Assembly (NCBI GenBank): GCA_019752535.1
Contig: JAIEMA010000003.1
Span: 1-64,000 of the forward strand
Direction: 5' to 3'
Source of the DNA: Bacteriovoracaceae bacterium
GTDB taxonomy: Bacteria; Bdellovibrionota; Bacteriovoracia; Bacteriovoracales; Bacteriovoracaceae
Length of the DNA: 64,000 nucleotides
In this document: positions 43,096 to 50,950 of the stretch, one piece after another
How the letters are laid out: every line of letters starts with the position of its first letter
Position numbering within the stretch: the stretch's first letter is position 1
Position numbers and translations under genes: made by a program
Notes under the pieces: generated by a model
Database searches by the model: none
Told to the model about the DNA's origin: nothing
Seen by the model: only the letters and a program-made list of their open reading frames with translations

Positions 43096-44004
43096 TTAAG
43101 CAACGTTTTTAGTTTCTTCTGTTTGCTGTGGTTGCACTTTCTGCTCTGTGCTTGTCGCTTCAGCAGTAGCGGGCTCTTGTTGAGATTTTGCTGTCTTTTT
43201 TGTTTTGCTCAGCTGTTTAATTTGGCTTTTAATATATTTTTTGAACTCTGCATCTTTCTCAGGGTTGAATGCTTCTTTCATTGTGTCATCTAGTCCATAA
43301 GATAGAAGGTTGTAGACCTTGTCATAGAGTAACTCTGTGCTTGCTTTGTATTCATGCTCTCCGCGAATTTCTTTTGTTATAAACTTCATAACACTTGAAG
43401 ACAGAATCGCCTTTGCAAGAGAGTCTGGGGAGAAAGCGGTCGCCTCTTTTGCATAATCGGCCCACTCTTCATTACTATGGGCTGACTCATGAAAGCTCGT
43501 GAATTCATAGCAAAGCTCTTCGACCATTTTTTTAGAGTTTTCTATCAGAGCTCCATCAGGCTTAAAGCTTACTTTTTGAATTTCAATAGGATTTTGTTTA
43601 TTCGAAAAGTCATAGAGCTTCCAGTCATACCCATTACAAAGAAATCCATATGAGACCTCCTCATAAGCTGACAAATACTCTTTGAGTTGAATCTTTCCGT
43701 TTCTAAAGTCAGACTTATCAAAGTCAAAACCAAGTTTTTTGACTTCAATTACAAAAATAGGCTTTTCACCTTTAAAGATGACTAAATCAGGACGAAGCTT
43801 GCCTTTCTTATCTTGAGACTTAATGCTGTAACCATTACTCACTGAATATCCAAGACAGTTCTTAAGAAACGTCTCAGCCCACTTCTCAACAGCTGACTCT
43901 TTACAGTTATTGTCAGATTCGAATGCTTTTAGCTCAATTAAGTGCTCAGTCATTTGGTCAGTCATTTGACGTGCTAATCGATCTTGCTTTGTTTCTTTTG
44001 ACAT
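43096..44004 (-). CDS. HsdR-N-like PD-(D/E)XK protein
   Basis: 302 aa, RBS GGAG. Residues about 35-130 form a type I restriction R-subunit-like nuclease fold: LRPDLVIFKGEKPIFVIEVKKLG gives D...E-x-K. No helicase or specificity subunit accompanies it. The C-terminal end is a low-complexity Gln/Glu/Thr-rich tail. An isolated nuclease-like protein, possibly a defence effector. Confidence 0.75.
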   Translation of the reverse strand: MSKETKQDRLARQMTDQMTEHLIELKAFESDNNCKESAVEKWAETFLKNCLGYSVSNGYSIKSQDKKGKLRPDLVIFKGEKPIFVIEVKKLGFDFDKSDFRNGKIQLKEYLSAYEEVSYGFLCNGYDWKLYDFSNKQNPIEIQKVSFKPDGALIENSKKMVEELCYEFTSFHESAHSNEEWADYAKEATAFSPDSLAKAILSSSVMKFITKEIRGEHEYKASTELLYDKVYNLLSYGLDDTMKEAFNPEKDAEFKKYIKSQIKQLSKTKKTAKSQQEPATAEATSTEQKVQPQQTEETKNVA

Positions 44005-44153
44005 TAGAATCTCCTAGTTAAGATTCATGCCTTTCGGAATATGAAAAAAATGGATAAGCTTATTTAATCTGTATTTTTTCTTAAGACCAAAGCTGATTAA
44101 GACGCTTGGGAATATAAAAAAGTACAAACTAATAAAGTTTAGGGTGGTAGTAA

Positions 44154-44561
44154 ATGAAAATAATTATTCTCCTTTCATGTCTCATCATGTTGCAATCGTG
44201 TGCAATTATTAAATGGGCAAACACTTCAGCTAAAACAACATCTTCAGAATTAACTGAAAGCAGATCGAACAAAGAGTTGTGGATTGGAAAAGTCGCAGAT
44301 GATTTAGTTTTGCATCCGATCTTTGCAACCAAAGAAATGAACTCAAGGAAAGCTTCAAATGGCATTGAAGTCATTACATTTAAAAATTCTGCTGGCATCA
44401 ATGGCAAGAATCAGATGGGTACATTTGGATCGAGCTATTCAAATTCAATGGAAGTAGCATGCAATCATGTGTTCTATTTGAAAGAGAAAATTATTTATGA
44501 TTATCAAAGGGTAGGGGACTGTACTGTCGAAGAAGATCCTAATTACGCACCAAGAAATTAA
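44154..44561 (+). CDS. Lipoprotein of unknown function
   Basis: 135 aa. Signal peptide with lipobox (LIMLQSC, Cys about residue 16). The body has two cysteines (VACNHVFYL, VGDCTVEED) that may pair. No family recognised. Its promoter region lies divergent from the HsdR-N-like gene. Confidence 0.7.
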   Translation: MKIIILLSCLIMLQSCAIIKWANTSAKTTSSELTESRSNKELWIGKVADDLVLHPIFATKEMNSRKASNGIEVITFKNSAGINGKNQMGTFGSSYSNSMEVACNHVFYLKEKIIYDYQRVGDCTVEEDPNYAPRN

Positions 44562-44584
44562 TCAAAATTTATATTATGAATTAG

Positions 44585-44893
44585 TTAGGGGGAGTATTTC
44601 CTTAAATGATCTTTTACAATTTGAGCTACTGTATTCGCGTTTATATTTTTCGAAGCGCAATACTTTGAACCCAGCCAAACCGCTAAGGGCTTATTCCCTT
44701 TACTCGCATTGCAGCTCACGCAACATAAGGCGATATTATCTGCAGAAGTGATTCTAATATCGTTAATGATATGCTCCCAAGAGGCTTTTCTTTTTCTCTC
44801 TGAAATTGAAAACGGAGTATGACAATAGACGCATTCCTTATCTCGCTCTCTTACCAGAATCTCTATCACAATAGGAATTCCCCATTTATTCAT
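44585..44893 (-). CDS. HNH endonuclease, small
   Basis: 102 aa. Classic HNH with zinc knuckles: CVYCHTPF, WEHIINDIRITSADNIALCCVSCNASKG. Overlaps the end of the methyltransferase-HNH gene by 4 nt, so both are in one operon. Probably cuts DNA in a restriction-like role. Confidence 0.85.
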   Translation of the reverse strand: MNKWGIPIVIEILVRERDKECVYCHTPFSISERKRKASWEHIINDIRITSADNIALCCVSCNASKGNKPLAVWLGSKYCASKNINANTVAQIVKDHLRKYSP

Positions 44894-46536
44894 TTATCAC
44901 CCAATTCCCAAACCCCAACCACCTTCTGATAGCTCAGCCTCGTCACTGTCTCTAAAAACGACAAAAAGAGTTCATTCTCCCAATTACTTCCATTGATTCG
45001 ATGACTCTTTTGCAGCTGATACTTAAAGCGCTCTGGATAGGCTTTTGAATAAATATCCCAGTAATGAATAAGACAATCTTTGCGCTTAGTCACGAGCTCT
45101 GGGTGGGGGATAGAGTCTGATTTGGCAGAATTAATTTTTGCACTGGCCGGAAGAAGATTCCAAAGATCATTGTTCTTCCAAAATGAATAGGGGATGGCGT
45201 GATCAATATGAAAATCATTCGTTTGATTTCCACTCCACACACATTCAATCGTCTGCCCCTGAAAGAGCTTCCTGATGTCTTGAGTCGTGCGATCATCAAA
45301 GGTCGGAGTGGTGAGAAGTTTATAAATATCCGCAAAACTCGCCTCCGCATTATATTTCTCAGTAAACTCCGCCCAGCGCATAACCACTGAATCTTCAATC
45401 CATGATCCAAAGAGAATAAGGTCATGCCAGATCTCAGTTGGAACTTGCATCATCCCCATCTCGAAATCAAATTTAAATCCAGGACTCTCTTTGGCTTTCT
45501 TTCCCGTGAGATAATTAAAGACACCGTACTCAGAGTCTCCAATATATTTCAAAGGGCCCTGAATAATGGTGTCAGAAATTTTCTTTAAAACGGGGTCAAT
45601 AGTATCTCTATTAATTGATTCATCATATTCATTCACCAATCTTCCAAGCTCAGCTTGTGTGTAGCCAAGATTCATCAAGTCTTTTTGAAAGGCGAGAAAT
45701 TCATGAGTTTTACTTTGTCTTAAACCAGTAAGCGGCATGTAAAACTTTAACCAATAAAAAGCTACACGCTTTAATGGCAGCCACACATGATCTGATCCAA
45801 GGTCGCTGAAAGCTGCAGCTGGCTCATAGCGAGACATCTGACAAAGGGCGCGCAACAATGCGAGCTTATAGCTCGTGTCTTTTTTATCTTTAGTGATGAT
45901 CTCTTGAAGGGATTCAATTCCAGTGCGCTTAGTGAGATCACGCTTTTCAAAAACAAAATTATCCCAACTCACATTCGCTCTCATGTTATCAACCTGCTCT
46001 TCATGAAAGAGAGTCTTAGCTCCTAATCCTTCAAAGAGTAGTGTGAGCTTTGGGGCCATGATTTGCGTATGCAAGCGCCCCCAATCATCGCGCTCAGGCG
46101 CATTCATGGATCTCTTCTTAGTCGAGACAATGAGTCTTCCGCCTGGCTTGGTGAGGCGCAGAAGATTGATCACGGCCTCAATCAATTCACTGGCCGGCAG
46201 ATGCATCAGCACCGCACTCACGAGGACGTTATCGAAAGTATTGTCTTTCATCCCTTGAAGCTTGGGCAGCTGATCCAGATGAGCAGGAATCGAGGGAGTG
46301 CTCTCTTTGATGTGAGCGATGAATTCAGGGACCGCATCAAGGCCTTCGATCTTAAAGCCTGAGCCCTGAAGGAATGCGAGATCACGGCCAGAGCCGCAGC
46401 CGACATCCAGAGTGCTCGCCTGGCGATGAAAGAAGGTCGCAATCAGCTCATAGAGCCTGCGCGGCTTCATCGTCGTGTAGGACTTGATAAGCCGATCGGA
46501 ATTGTCAGAGTAGGCTTTGAGTGTGATGGGGTCCAT
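44890..46536 (-). CDS. Methyltransferase-HNH nuclease fusion
   Basis: 548 aa. Residues about 30-200 are a class I SAM methyltransferase (LDVGCGSGRDLAFLQGSGFKIEGLDAVPEF, DNTFDNVLVSAVLMHL). Residues about 445-500 are an HNH nuclease (TIECVWSGNQTNDFHIDHAIPYSFWKNNDLWNLLP, then KINSAKSD). The linker of about 240 residues is unrecognised. The next gene is another HNH enzyme. The methyltransferase half looks like a small-molecule or RNA type, not a DNA adenine or cytosine enzyme (no DPPY or PCQ). Confidence 0.82.
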   Translation of the reverse strand: MDPITLKAYSDNSDRLIKSYTTMKPRRLYELIATFFHRQASTLDVGCGSGRDLAFLQGSGFKIEGLDAVPEFIAHIKESTPSIPAHLDQLPKLQGMKDNTFDNVLVSAVLMHLPASELIEAVINLLRLTKPGGRLIVSTKKRSMNAPERDDWGRLHTQIMAPKLTLLFEGLGAKTLFHEEQVDNMRANVSWDNFVFEKRDLTKRTGIESLQEIITKDKKDTSYKLALLRALCQMSRYEPAAAFSDLGSDHVWLPLKRVAFYWLKFYMPLTGLRQSKTHEFLAFQKDLMNLGYTQAELGRLVNEYDESINRDTIDPVLKKISDTIIQGPLKYIGDSEYGVFNYLTGKKAKESPGFKFDFEMGMMQVPTEIWHDLILFGSWIEDSVVMRWAEFTEKYNAEASFADIYKLLTTPTFDDRTTQDIRKLFQGQTIECVWSGNQTNDFHIDHAIPYSFWKNNDLWNLLPASAKINSAKSDSIPHPELVTKRKDCLIHYWDIYSKAYPERFKYQLQKSHRINGSNWENELFLSFLETVTRLSYQKVVGVWELGDK

Positions 46537-46662
46537 GGGGGTAGTGTAGATTCAAAAATGGGTTTTAGCTTGGAGATTTTTTCTCGCGTGATTTTTTTAG
46601 CTGCCTGATAGCGGGAGTTTATGTGTCTTGAAGTGTAGTGACTGACTTGCATAGGGAGATTC

Positions 46663-47157
46663 ATGCAGCCAAAAATTTTCACTATTCGAGATCAAAAAGT
46701 CATGTTGGATTATCAACTGGGGGAGCTTTATGGAGTCCCCACAAAGCGACTCAATGAGGCGGTTAAACGCAATATTGAGCGATTTCCTGAGCACTACATG
46801 TTCCAACTAACTTCTGATGAGTTAGAGCATATGTGGTCGCAATTTGCGACCACATATGCTCTAAATAACCGAAAGTATGTGAGAGCCGGTGCACGGCCAT
46901 ATGTCTTTACTGAGCACGGCGTTTTGATGCTCGCCTCTGTTTTGAAATCTGAAAGAGCCACTCAAATCAGCATTGCCATCGTTGATATTTTCGTCAAACT
47001 CCGCGACCACTACAACGATCCTTTGCTGCAAAGAGTTCACCGATTGGAGCAAGAGTCGGCATATGTCATGAAGCTCTTCGATGATGTCTTTAAGCGTCTT
47101 CATCAGATTCAGGAGAGTGGGCTGCCGAAGAGACAGAAGAAGATTGGGTTGAAATGA
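46663..47157 (+). CDS. ORF6N-domain protein
   Basis: 164 aa, RBS AGGGAG. ORF6N/KilA-N-type pattern: VMLDYQLGELYGVPTKRLNEAVKRN, RFPEHYMFQLTSDEL, and PYVFTEHGVLMLASVL. The coding DNA for HMWSQFATTYAL is a 43-nt palindrome (46822-46864). Fragments of the same family occur at 47573-47640, 48622-48657 and 49937-50014. Often phage-derived regulators; function here unknown. Confidence 0.85.
   Translation: MQPKIFTIRDQKVMLDYQLGELYGVPTKRLNEAVKRNIERFPEHYMFQLTSDELEHMWSQFATTYALNNRKYVRAGARPYVFTEHGVLMLASVLKSERATQISIAIVDIFVKLRDHYNDPLLQRVHRLEQESAYVMKLFDDVFKRLHQIQESGLPKRQKKIGLK
46822..46864. repeat. 43-nt palindrome in the ORF6N gene (copy 1)
   Basis: Two perfect 21-nt arms (46822-46842 and 46844-46864) flank a single T. 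Core TGGTCGCAATTTGCGACCA. Two related palindromes follow at 47573 and 49967. Confidence 0.85.
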
Positions 47158-47183
47158 CAACTGATGTCCAATTTGAACATGTC

Positions 47184-47197
47184 TGCCAAATATGGCA
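47184..47197. promoter_or_regulatory. Short operator before the HTH gene
   Basis: TGCCAAATATGGCA, an inverted repeat 10 bp ahead of the ATG at 47208, typical of antitoxin autoregulation. Confidence 0.4.
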
Positions 47198-47207
47198 TAC
47201 TCATAAA

Positions 47208-47558
47208 ATGAAAAACAAAAGTAAAAAGAGCGATGTGATGAACATCCATGTCAGTAAGCTTAAACTCCCTAGGGTGAAGAAGCTTAACCGGGTAGGTCTG
47301 AGTTCTCACAAATCAAGTTTGAATCTAAGTAATCCCAAGAAAGTGCGCAGCCATCTGATTGAGTTCTTCACTGACGGTGACCATGAGGCCTTCATGGATT
47401 TGCTTGAGCTCTACATCGATCATATCGGTAAGCGGCGTATGGCGCAGCTCACTGAGATTCCCGAGCGATCCATTTATAATTTTAAAGATAAAAAGCATAA
47501 GACGGCGGCGGAGAATATTTTCAGGATCATGAAAGTGATCGGTGAGATGGCGGCGTAA
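47208..47558 (+). CDS. Antitoxin-like HTH protein (orphan)
   Basis: 116 aa from ATG 47208 (an earlier in-frame start would overlap the ORF6N stop). Basic N-terminus; the C-terminal part resembles Xre-type addiction-module DNA-binding proteins (KRRMAQLTEIPERSIYNFKDKKHKTAAENIFRIMKVI). No toxin gene stands next to it. Confidence 0.6.
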   Translation: MKNKSKKSDVMNIHVSKLKLPRVKKLNRVGLSSHKSSLNLSNPKKVRSHLIEFFTDGDHEAFMDLLELYIDHIGKRRMAQLTEIPERSIYNFKDKKHKTAAENIFRIMKVIGEMAA

Positions 47559-47640
47559 GAAGTTCTAGAGACTTAGCGGATTTGCGGTCACAATTTGTGA
47601 CCGCAAATCCGCTAAATATAAGAAAATATTTGAGGCTCAC
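47559..47640 (+). pseudogene. ORF6N gene remnant (middle part)
   Basis: The frame SRDLADLRSQFVTANPLNIRKY matches the ORF6N centre; homology stops just after RKY. A C-terminal ORF6N piece appears at 48622-48657, with the wHTH-nucleotidyltransferase pair between the two pieces. Confidence 0.6.
47573..47615. repeat. 43-nt palindrome (copy 2) in an ORF6N fragment
   Basis: Perfect 21-nt arms (47573-47593 and 47595-47615) around T, core GCGGTCACAATTTGTGACCGC. It translates as LADLRSQFVTANPLNIRKY, the ORF6N core, but no complete ORF6N gene surrounds it. Confidence 0.85.
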
Positions 47641-47658
47641 GATGACCTTCTTTTTAGG

Positions 47659-47687
47659 TTGTATGACCTATTAATTAGGTCTATAAT
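47659..47687 (+). promoter_or_regulatory. Promoter with operator in the spacer, AbiE-like operon
   Basis: -35 TTGTAT (47659-47664) and -10 TATAAT (47682-47687) are separated by exactly 17 bp. That spacer is the inverted repeat GACCTATTAATTAGGTC (47665-47681). The start codon at 47694 lies where transcription should begin, so the mRNA is probably leaderless. Confidence 0.65.
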
Positions 47688-47693
47688 CCTCTT

Positions 47694-48041
47694 ATGAATG
47701 AGAAAATCTTTGGTAACAAGACAGCCCTTCTAGTTCTTCTTCAGCTTTATCATCATCATGAAGTTCACGCTCGCGGTGTGGCCACAGATCTCGACGTTTC
47801 TCTCAGTCCCGTGCAAAACCAACTTGATCGCTTTGAGCAAGCCGGCGTTTTGGTTTCAAAAAAGATGGGTCAGACCAGGATCTATACTTTTAACATGAAG
47901 TCGCCTCTCACCAAGCCTTTTAAAGAGCTGGTGGGAATCATTTATGAAACGCTTTCAAGAGAAGATCATCAAGAACTGTTTCCTACTCGTCGTAAGCCTC
48001 GAGTTAAAGGTAAGCCTGTCCTTATTCGCAAGGGGACATGA
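47694..48041 (+). CDS. Winged-helix regulator (AbiEi-like antitoxin candidate)
   Basis: 115 aa, no RBS; probably translated from a leaderless mRNA. Winged helix similar to nucleotidyltransferase-linked regulators (HHHEVHARGVATDLDVSLSPVQNQLDRFEQAGVLVSKKMGQTRIYTF). Basic tail (RRKPRVKGKPVLIRKGT). Overlaps the next gene by 4 nt. Likely represses its own promoter through the 17-bp inverted repeat. Confidence 0.75.
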   Translation: MNEKIFGNKTALLVLLQLYHHHEVHARGVATDLDVSLSPVQNQLDRFEQAGVLVSKKMGQTRIYTFNMKSPLTKPFKELVGIIYETLSREDHQELFPTRRKPRVKGKPVLIRKGT

Positions 48042-48595
48042 ATTTGAAAATTGATCTAAAAGTTTGCACCGAAGAGCAACTCTGGAAGTATGTTGCTTCA
48101 CATTTAAGTAAGAAAGGCATTGATACAGTACTTGTGGGTGGTGCTGTTGCTGCCATCTATTCAAATGGCTTGTATCGATCAGGCGACTTAGATTTTGTTC
48201 ACATGAGTTTGACAGTTAAAGGCCTCGAAGAAGCGATGCTTGAGCTAGACTTTAAGAAAATGGATACTCGTCGCTACCAGCATCCCGAGTGCAAGCATAT
48301 CCTCATCGAATTTCCTGGAGGTCCACCTGTCGGCATCGGAGAGGATTATAAAATTAAGCCACGTGAGGTTGAATTTGAGGGAGTCATAATCAAGATTTAT
48401 TCGCCGACTGATTGTGTAAGAGATCGACTTGCAGGGTACATTTACTTCAAGCATGAAGAAAATCTTAACCAAGCAGTCATGGTTGCGAAGGTGCAAAAAG
48501 TAAATTTCGCTAAGATCAAATTATGGTGTGCCGGTGAGAAAGCTGACTGGGCTTATGACAATTTCTTAAAAAAATTGAAAGACAGTCGGCTTTAG
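48038..48595 (+). CDS. Nucleotidyltransferase-fold protein (AbiEii-like toxin candidate)
   Basis: 185 aa. The core VLVGGAVAAIYSNGLYRSGDLDFVHM gives the GG...(x)DxD signature of the NTase fold; ECKHILIEFPGGPP may supply the third acidic residue. With the winged-helix gene it fits the AbiE plan, although shorter than AbiEii of lactococci. Toxin function is inferred. Confidence 0.7.
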   Translation: MNLKIDLKVCTEEQLWKYVASHLSKKGIDTVLVGGAVAAIYSNGLYRSGDLDFVHMSLTVKGLEEAMLELDFKKMDTRRYQHPECKHILIEFPGGPPVGIGEDYKIKPREVEFEGVIIKIYSPTDCVRDRLAGYIYFKHEENLNQAVMVAKVQKVNFAKIKLWCAGEKADWAYDNFLKKLKDSRL

Positions 48596-48621
48596 TCTTG
48601 AAAATCAATTCAAGCTTTCGA

Positions 48622-48657
48622 GGATTGCCGAAGAGGCAAAAGAAGATTGGGTTATGA
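48622..48657 (+). pseudogene. ORF6N C-terminal remnant
   Basis: Encodes GLPKRQKKIGL and stop, matching the end of the intact ORF6N protein at 47121-47157 at the nucleotide level with few changes. It is separated from the middle fragment by about 1 kb holding the AbiE-like pair. Confidence 0.65.
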
Positions 48658-48706
48658 GGTTTTGAATGATTTTGCAGCCACTCTTTATTTCATTTATAAT
48701 TTGAAG

Positions 48707-49177
48707 ATGAACCTCTCCCTCAAATCCATCACTATTGTCGCCATTGTGTTCGCTGCATTTCTCGCGCGAGGAAAAGTATTCAATCTCTTTCTCTCAAGAG
48801 AGATTCCGGCCGCTTTGACTCAGCAGGGTTCATGCTTAGGTAAAAAAATGTGCACTGTCGTCTATCTCGCCCCCTGGTGCCCAGCCTGCAATCGATTGGT
48901 CCCAGACCTGAGAATGTTAGGAAGTCTCTCGTTTAATCAACCCGACAGTGGTGTGCTGATTATTGTGGGCCAAGGAAAAACGAGTGATGAGAACGAAGAC
49001 AAAAAAATTGAATTAGGCGAGGCGGCGATCACAGACAACGACGGTCAATTGGCCAAGGATCTAGGCATTCAGCATTTCCCCACATTTCTCGTGATCAATC
49101 AAGCGCGAAAAGTTATCCATGAAGATCAAGACGCCTTAGCTTACATGGATGAAACGTTTGGTTTTAGTGTGCAATAA
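48707..49177 (+). CDS. Thioredoxin-like membrane-anchored protein
   Basis: 156 aa from ATG 48707. One N-terminal membrane helix (SITIVAIVFAAFLARG) followed by a thioredoxin fold with WCPAC (VVYLAPWCPACNRLVPDL) and cis-Pro region FPTFLVI. Periplasmic thiol-disulfide activity is likely. Confidence 0.85.
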   Translation: MNLSLKSITIVAIVFAAFLARGKVFNLFLSREIPAALTQQGSCLGKKMCTVVYLAPWCPACNRLVPDLRMLGSLSFNQPDSGVLIIVGQGKTSDENEDKKIELGEAAITDNDGQLAKDLGIQHFPTFLVINQARKVIHEDQDALAYMDETFGFSVQ

Positions 49178-49191
49178 ATCCAGCAGGCAGA

Positions 49192-49428
49192 TTACGACGC
49201 CTGTCCTAGCTTTTCTTCGACGATGAGACGAATCCATTTCTGGTAATCGAGACCTTCGCGCTCAGCACGAAGTTTAATTGCTTCAAGTAAGCTTTCACTC
49301 ATACGCAGAGTCACCACTTTGTTTTTTGGTTTGAGCTCATAGCGGACGTGCTTCCAGTCTTTGCGGTCAAAGAGAGGGGAGAGATCACCCGCCAAAGGAT
49401 CAGAGCTCTTCTTTTTTGAATTTTTCAT
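49192..49428 (-). CDS. brnA: BrnA-type antitoxin
   Basis: 78 aa. CopG/BrnA-like ribbon-helix-helix at the C-terminus (NKVVTLRMSESLLEAIKLRAEREGLDYQKWIRLIVEEKL). It starts inside the brnT end (29-nt overlap), the standard brnTA order. Neutralises BrnT and represses the operon in known pairs. Confidence 0.85.
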   Translation of the reverse strand: MKNSKKKSSDPLAGDLSPLFDRKDWKHVRYELKPKNKVVTLRMSESLLEAIKLRAEREGLDYQKWIRLIVEEKLGQAS

Positions 49429-49696
49429 ATCTCAAGTATTCCTTTTTTCGCATGTAGCGGGCAGAGATCAATCGTATTTTATCTCTCCTTACCGTATAGC
49501 ACACAAACATGAAGCGATGCTTTGGACCTAAACCAACCGCGATTAAGCGCGGTTCTATTTTTGAATGCACGTAATCTGGAAATACACTGAGATCTTGCTG
49601 AAAAAAATCTTCAAGCTCAGTTATTGAAAAGCGAGTGGTTAGTTTTTTTAAATTGCCCTCGTCCCAATCGAATTCCACCGCAACCCCCTGGATCAT
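49400..49696 (-). CDS. brnT: BrnT-type ribonuclease toxin
   Basis: 98 aa. BrnT pattern: VEFDWDEGNLKKL, the vF-like stretch LSVFPDY, then RLIAVGLGPKHRFMFVCYTVRRDKIRLISARYMRKKEYLRYE, including the R..R..E residues of the RelE-like fold. Confidence 0.88.
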   Translation of the reverse strand: MIQGVAVEFDWDEGNLKKLTTRFSITELEDFFQQDLSVFPDYVHSKIEPRLIAVGLGPKHRFMFVCYTVRRDKIRLISARYMRKKEYLRYEKFKKEEL

Positions 49697-49936
49697 AGCA
49701 CATGTAAATACAAGTGTAAATACATGCGGATAATCGAGGTTTGACTCAAATGGGAAAAGGATTCATTTAAGCGAGGATAAAGAGTTCAGATATGAAGCAT
49801 GCTTCTTGAATATATGATGTCCAAAAATCTGCTCTCGCTTGGTGGTTTTTTCTTCCCTGATTTTTTTATCTTCCTGATAGCGCGAATTTATATCTCGAAT
49901 GTGTATCGACTCTCTTGCATGAGCTTCGAGATCACC

Positions 49937-50014
49937 ATTTTTAACTTAATTTCGAAGACTTAAGTCGTATGTGGTCACAAATTGTGACCACATACAAGCT
50001 AAGTAATCGAAAAT
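49937..50014 (+). pseudogene. ORF6N relic with palindrome (copy 3)
   Basis: The frame FEDLSRMWSQIVTTYKLSNRK then stop matches residues of the intact ORF6N protein (LEHMWSQFATTYALNNRKY). Palindrome arms are 49967-49980 and 49982-49995. Homology ends straight after NRK, the same place as copy 2. N- and C-terminal coding parts are missing. Confidence 0.7.
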
Positions 50015-50030
50015 AGTATTGAGGCAATTT

Positions 50031-50060
50031 TTAAAAGTTACAAAATTACGTAACTTTTAA
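50031..50060. promoter_or_regulatory. Inverted repeat operator before the 50.1-kb toxin-antitoxin pair
   Basis: Arms TTAAAAGTTAC (50031-50041) and GTAACTTTTAA (50050-50060), perfect 11-bp reverse complements, 28 bp before the first ATG. Confidence 0.65.
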
Positions 50061-50087
50061 TATGTATAAATCAATAAGGATGATAAG

Positions 50088-50462
50088 ATGACGAAGAGAG
50101 GATCTGAAAGAGGTAGGATTGAGGAGATCAAGCTTAAGAGATCAATTAAGCTCAATTCATATCGAATCTTGAGGGCTTTAATTGAAATTGATCATATTAA
50201 TTATGGACTTGATAAGAGTGGGCGGCTCAAGAGAGTTAAAAGAACAAACTTTACAGTTAAAGAGATTGAGATTTTTATCATGATGTTGGATCAAGAAGAT
50301 ATTCTGCCAAGAAAGTATAAAGGGGCGATTTCTCAATTTGAGATTAGAATTGATTGCCCAATAAAAGGTCCATTTTTCCAAAGAGAATTTATTATGATCT
50401 TTGACATTGATCACAATAAGCCAGAAATGATTCACGCGATAACCATTTATCCAGGCTGGTAA
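50088..50462 (+). CDS. Toxin candidate of a HigBA-like pair
   Basis: 124 aa. Basic N-terminus (MTKRGSERGRIEEIKLKRS); the rest is mixed alpha/beta (FEIRIDCPIKGPFF, EFIMIFDIDHN). No known toxin fold is certain. The call rests on size, position ahead of an HTH gene (2-bp gap) and the operator upstream. Confidence 0.5.
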   Translation: MTKRGSERGRIEEIKLKRSIKLNSYRILRALIEIDHINYGLDKSGRLKRVKRTNFTVKEIEIFIMMLDQEDILPRKYKGAISQFEIRIDCPIKGPFFQREFIMIFDIDHNKPEMIHAITIYPGW

Positions 50463-50464
50463 AT

Positions 50465-50887
50465 ATGACAACAAATGCAGAACTCATAAAAAGAGTGGCG
50501 AAAGCCAAAAAAGAGTCCAGTAAGCTCACTCATATTACGGCTAAGAAGGATCTTTCTACAGAAGACAAGTTTAAGATTGGATTGTGTCGTCACTTTATTC
50601 AATTTGCGATTGCTAAGAAAATGAAGCTCAAGGATTTGGCCGAGATGACTGAAATACCTGTCACGAGGCTCTCTGAGATCACCAATTATAAGATTAAGAA
50701 ATTCACAGTCGATCAGCTTTTAAAAAACCTAAGTATTCTGGCGGAGCACGACGCTGCTGTTAAAGCCTATTTATCCTTTCTTGTAGAGGCCATTGAACTG
50801 CCACTGTTAAAGATTAGTGAAACAAAAAAACTGAAAAAGAAAATTCAGGATGTTTCTAATTCTAATAACCAATTTAAATACGCCTAG
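50465..50887 (+). CDS. XRE-type antitoxin candidate
   Basis: 140 aa. HTH segment KMKLKDLAEMTEIPVTRLSEITNYKIKKFTVDQLLKNLSIL. Lys-rich C-terminus. Second in the pair, as in higBA. It probably binds the 11-bp inverted repeat at 50031-50060. Confidence 0.65.
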   Translation: MTTNAELIKRVAKAKKESSKLTHITAKKDLSTEDKFKIGLCRHFIQFAIAKKMKLKDLAEMTEIPVTRLSEITNYKIKKFTVDQLLKNLSILAEHDAAVKAYLSFLVEAIELPLLKISETKKLKKKIQDVSNSNNQFKYA

Positions 50888-50950
50888 CTTTGGATCAACT
50901 TCCAGCTATTAGACTTACGACGCCTGTCCTCGTTTTTTTTGATAAGAAAA

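Larger units (their letters stand above)
49697..50087. other. 391-bp gap: ORF6N relic and toxin-antitoxin promoter
   Basis: Holds a degenerate copy of the ORF6N promoter region (about 49850-49935, resembling 46580-46662), the ORF6N core relic with palindrome copy 3, and the inverted repeat at 50031-50060 ahead of the next gene pair. Confidence 0.65.
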
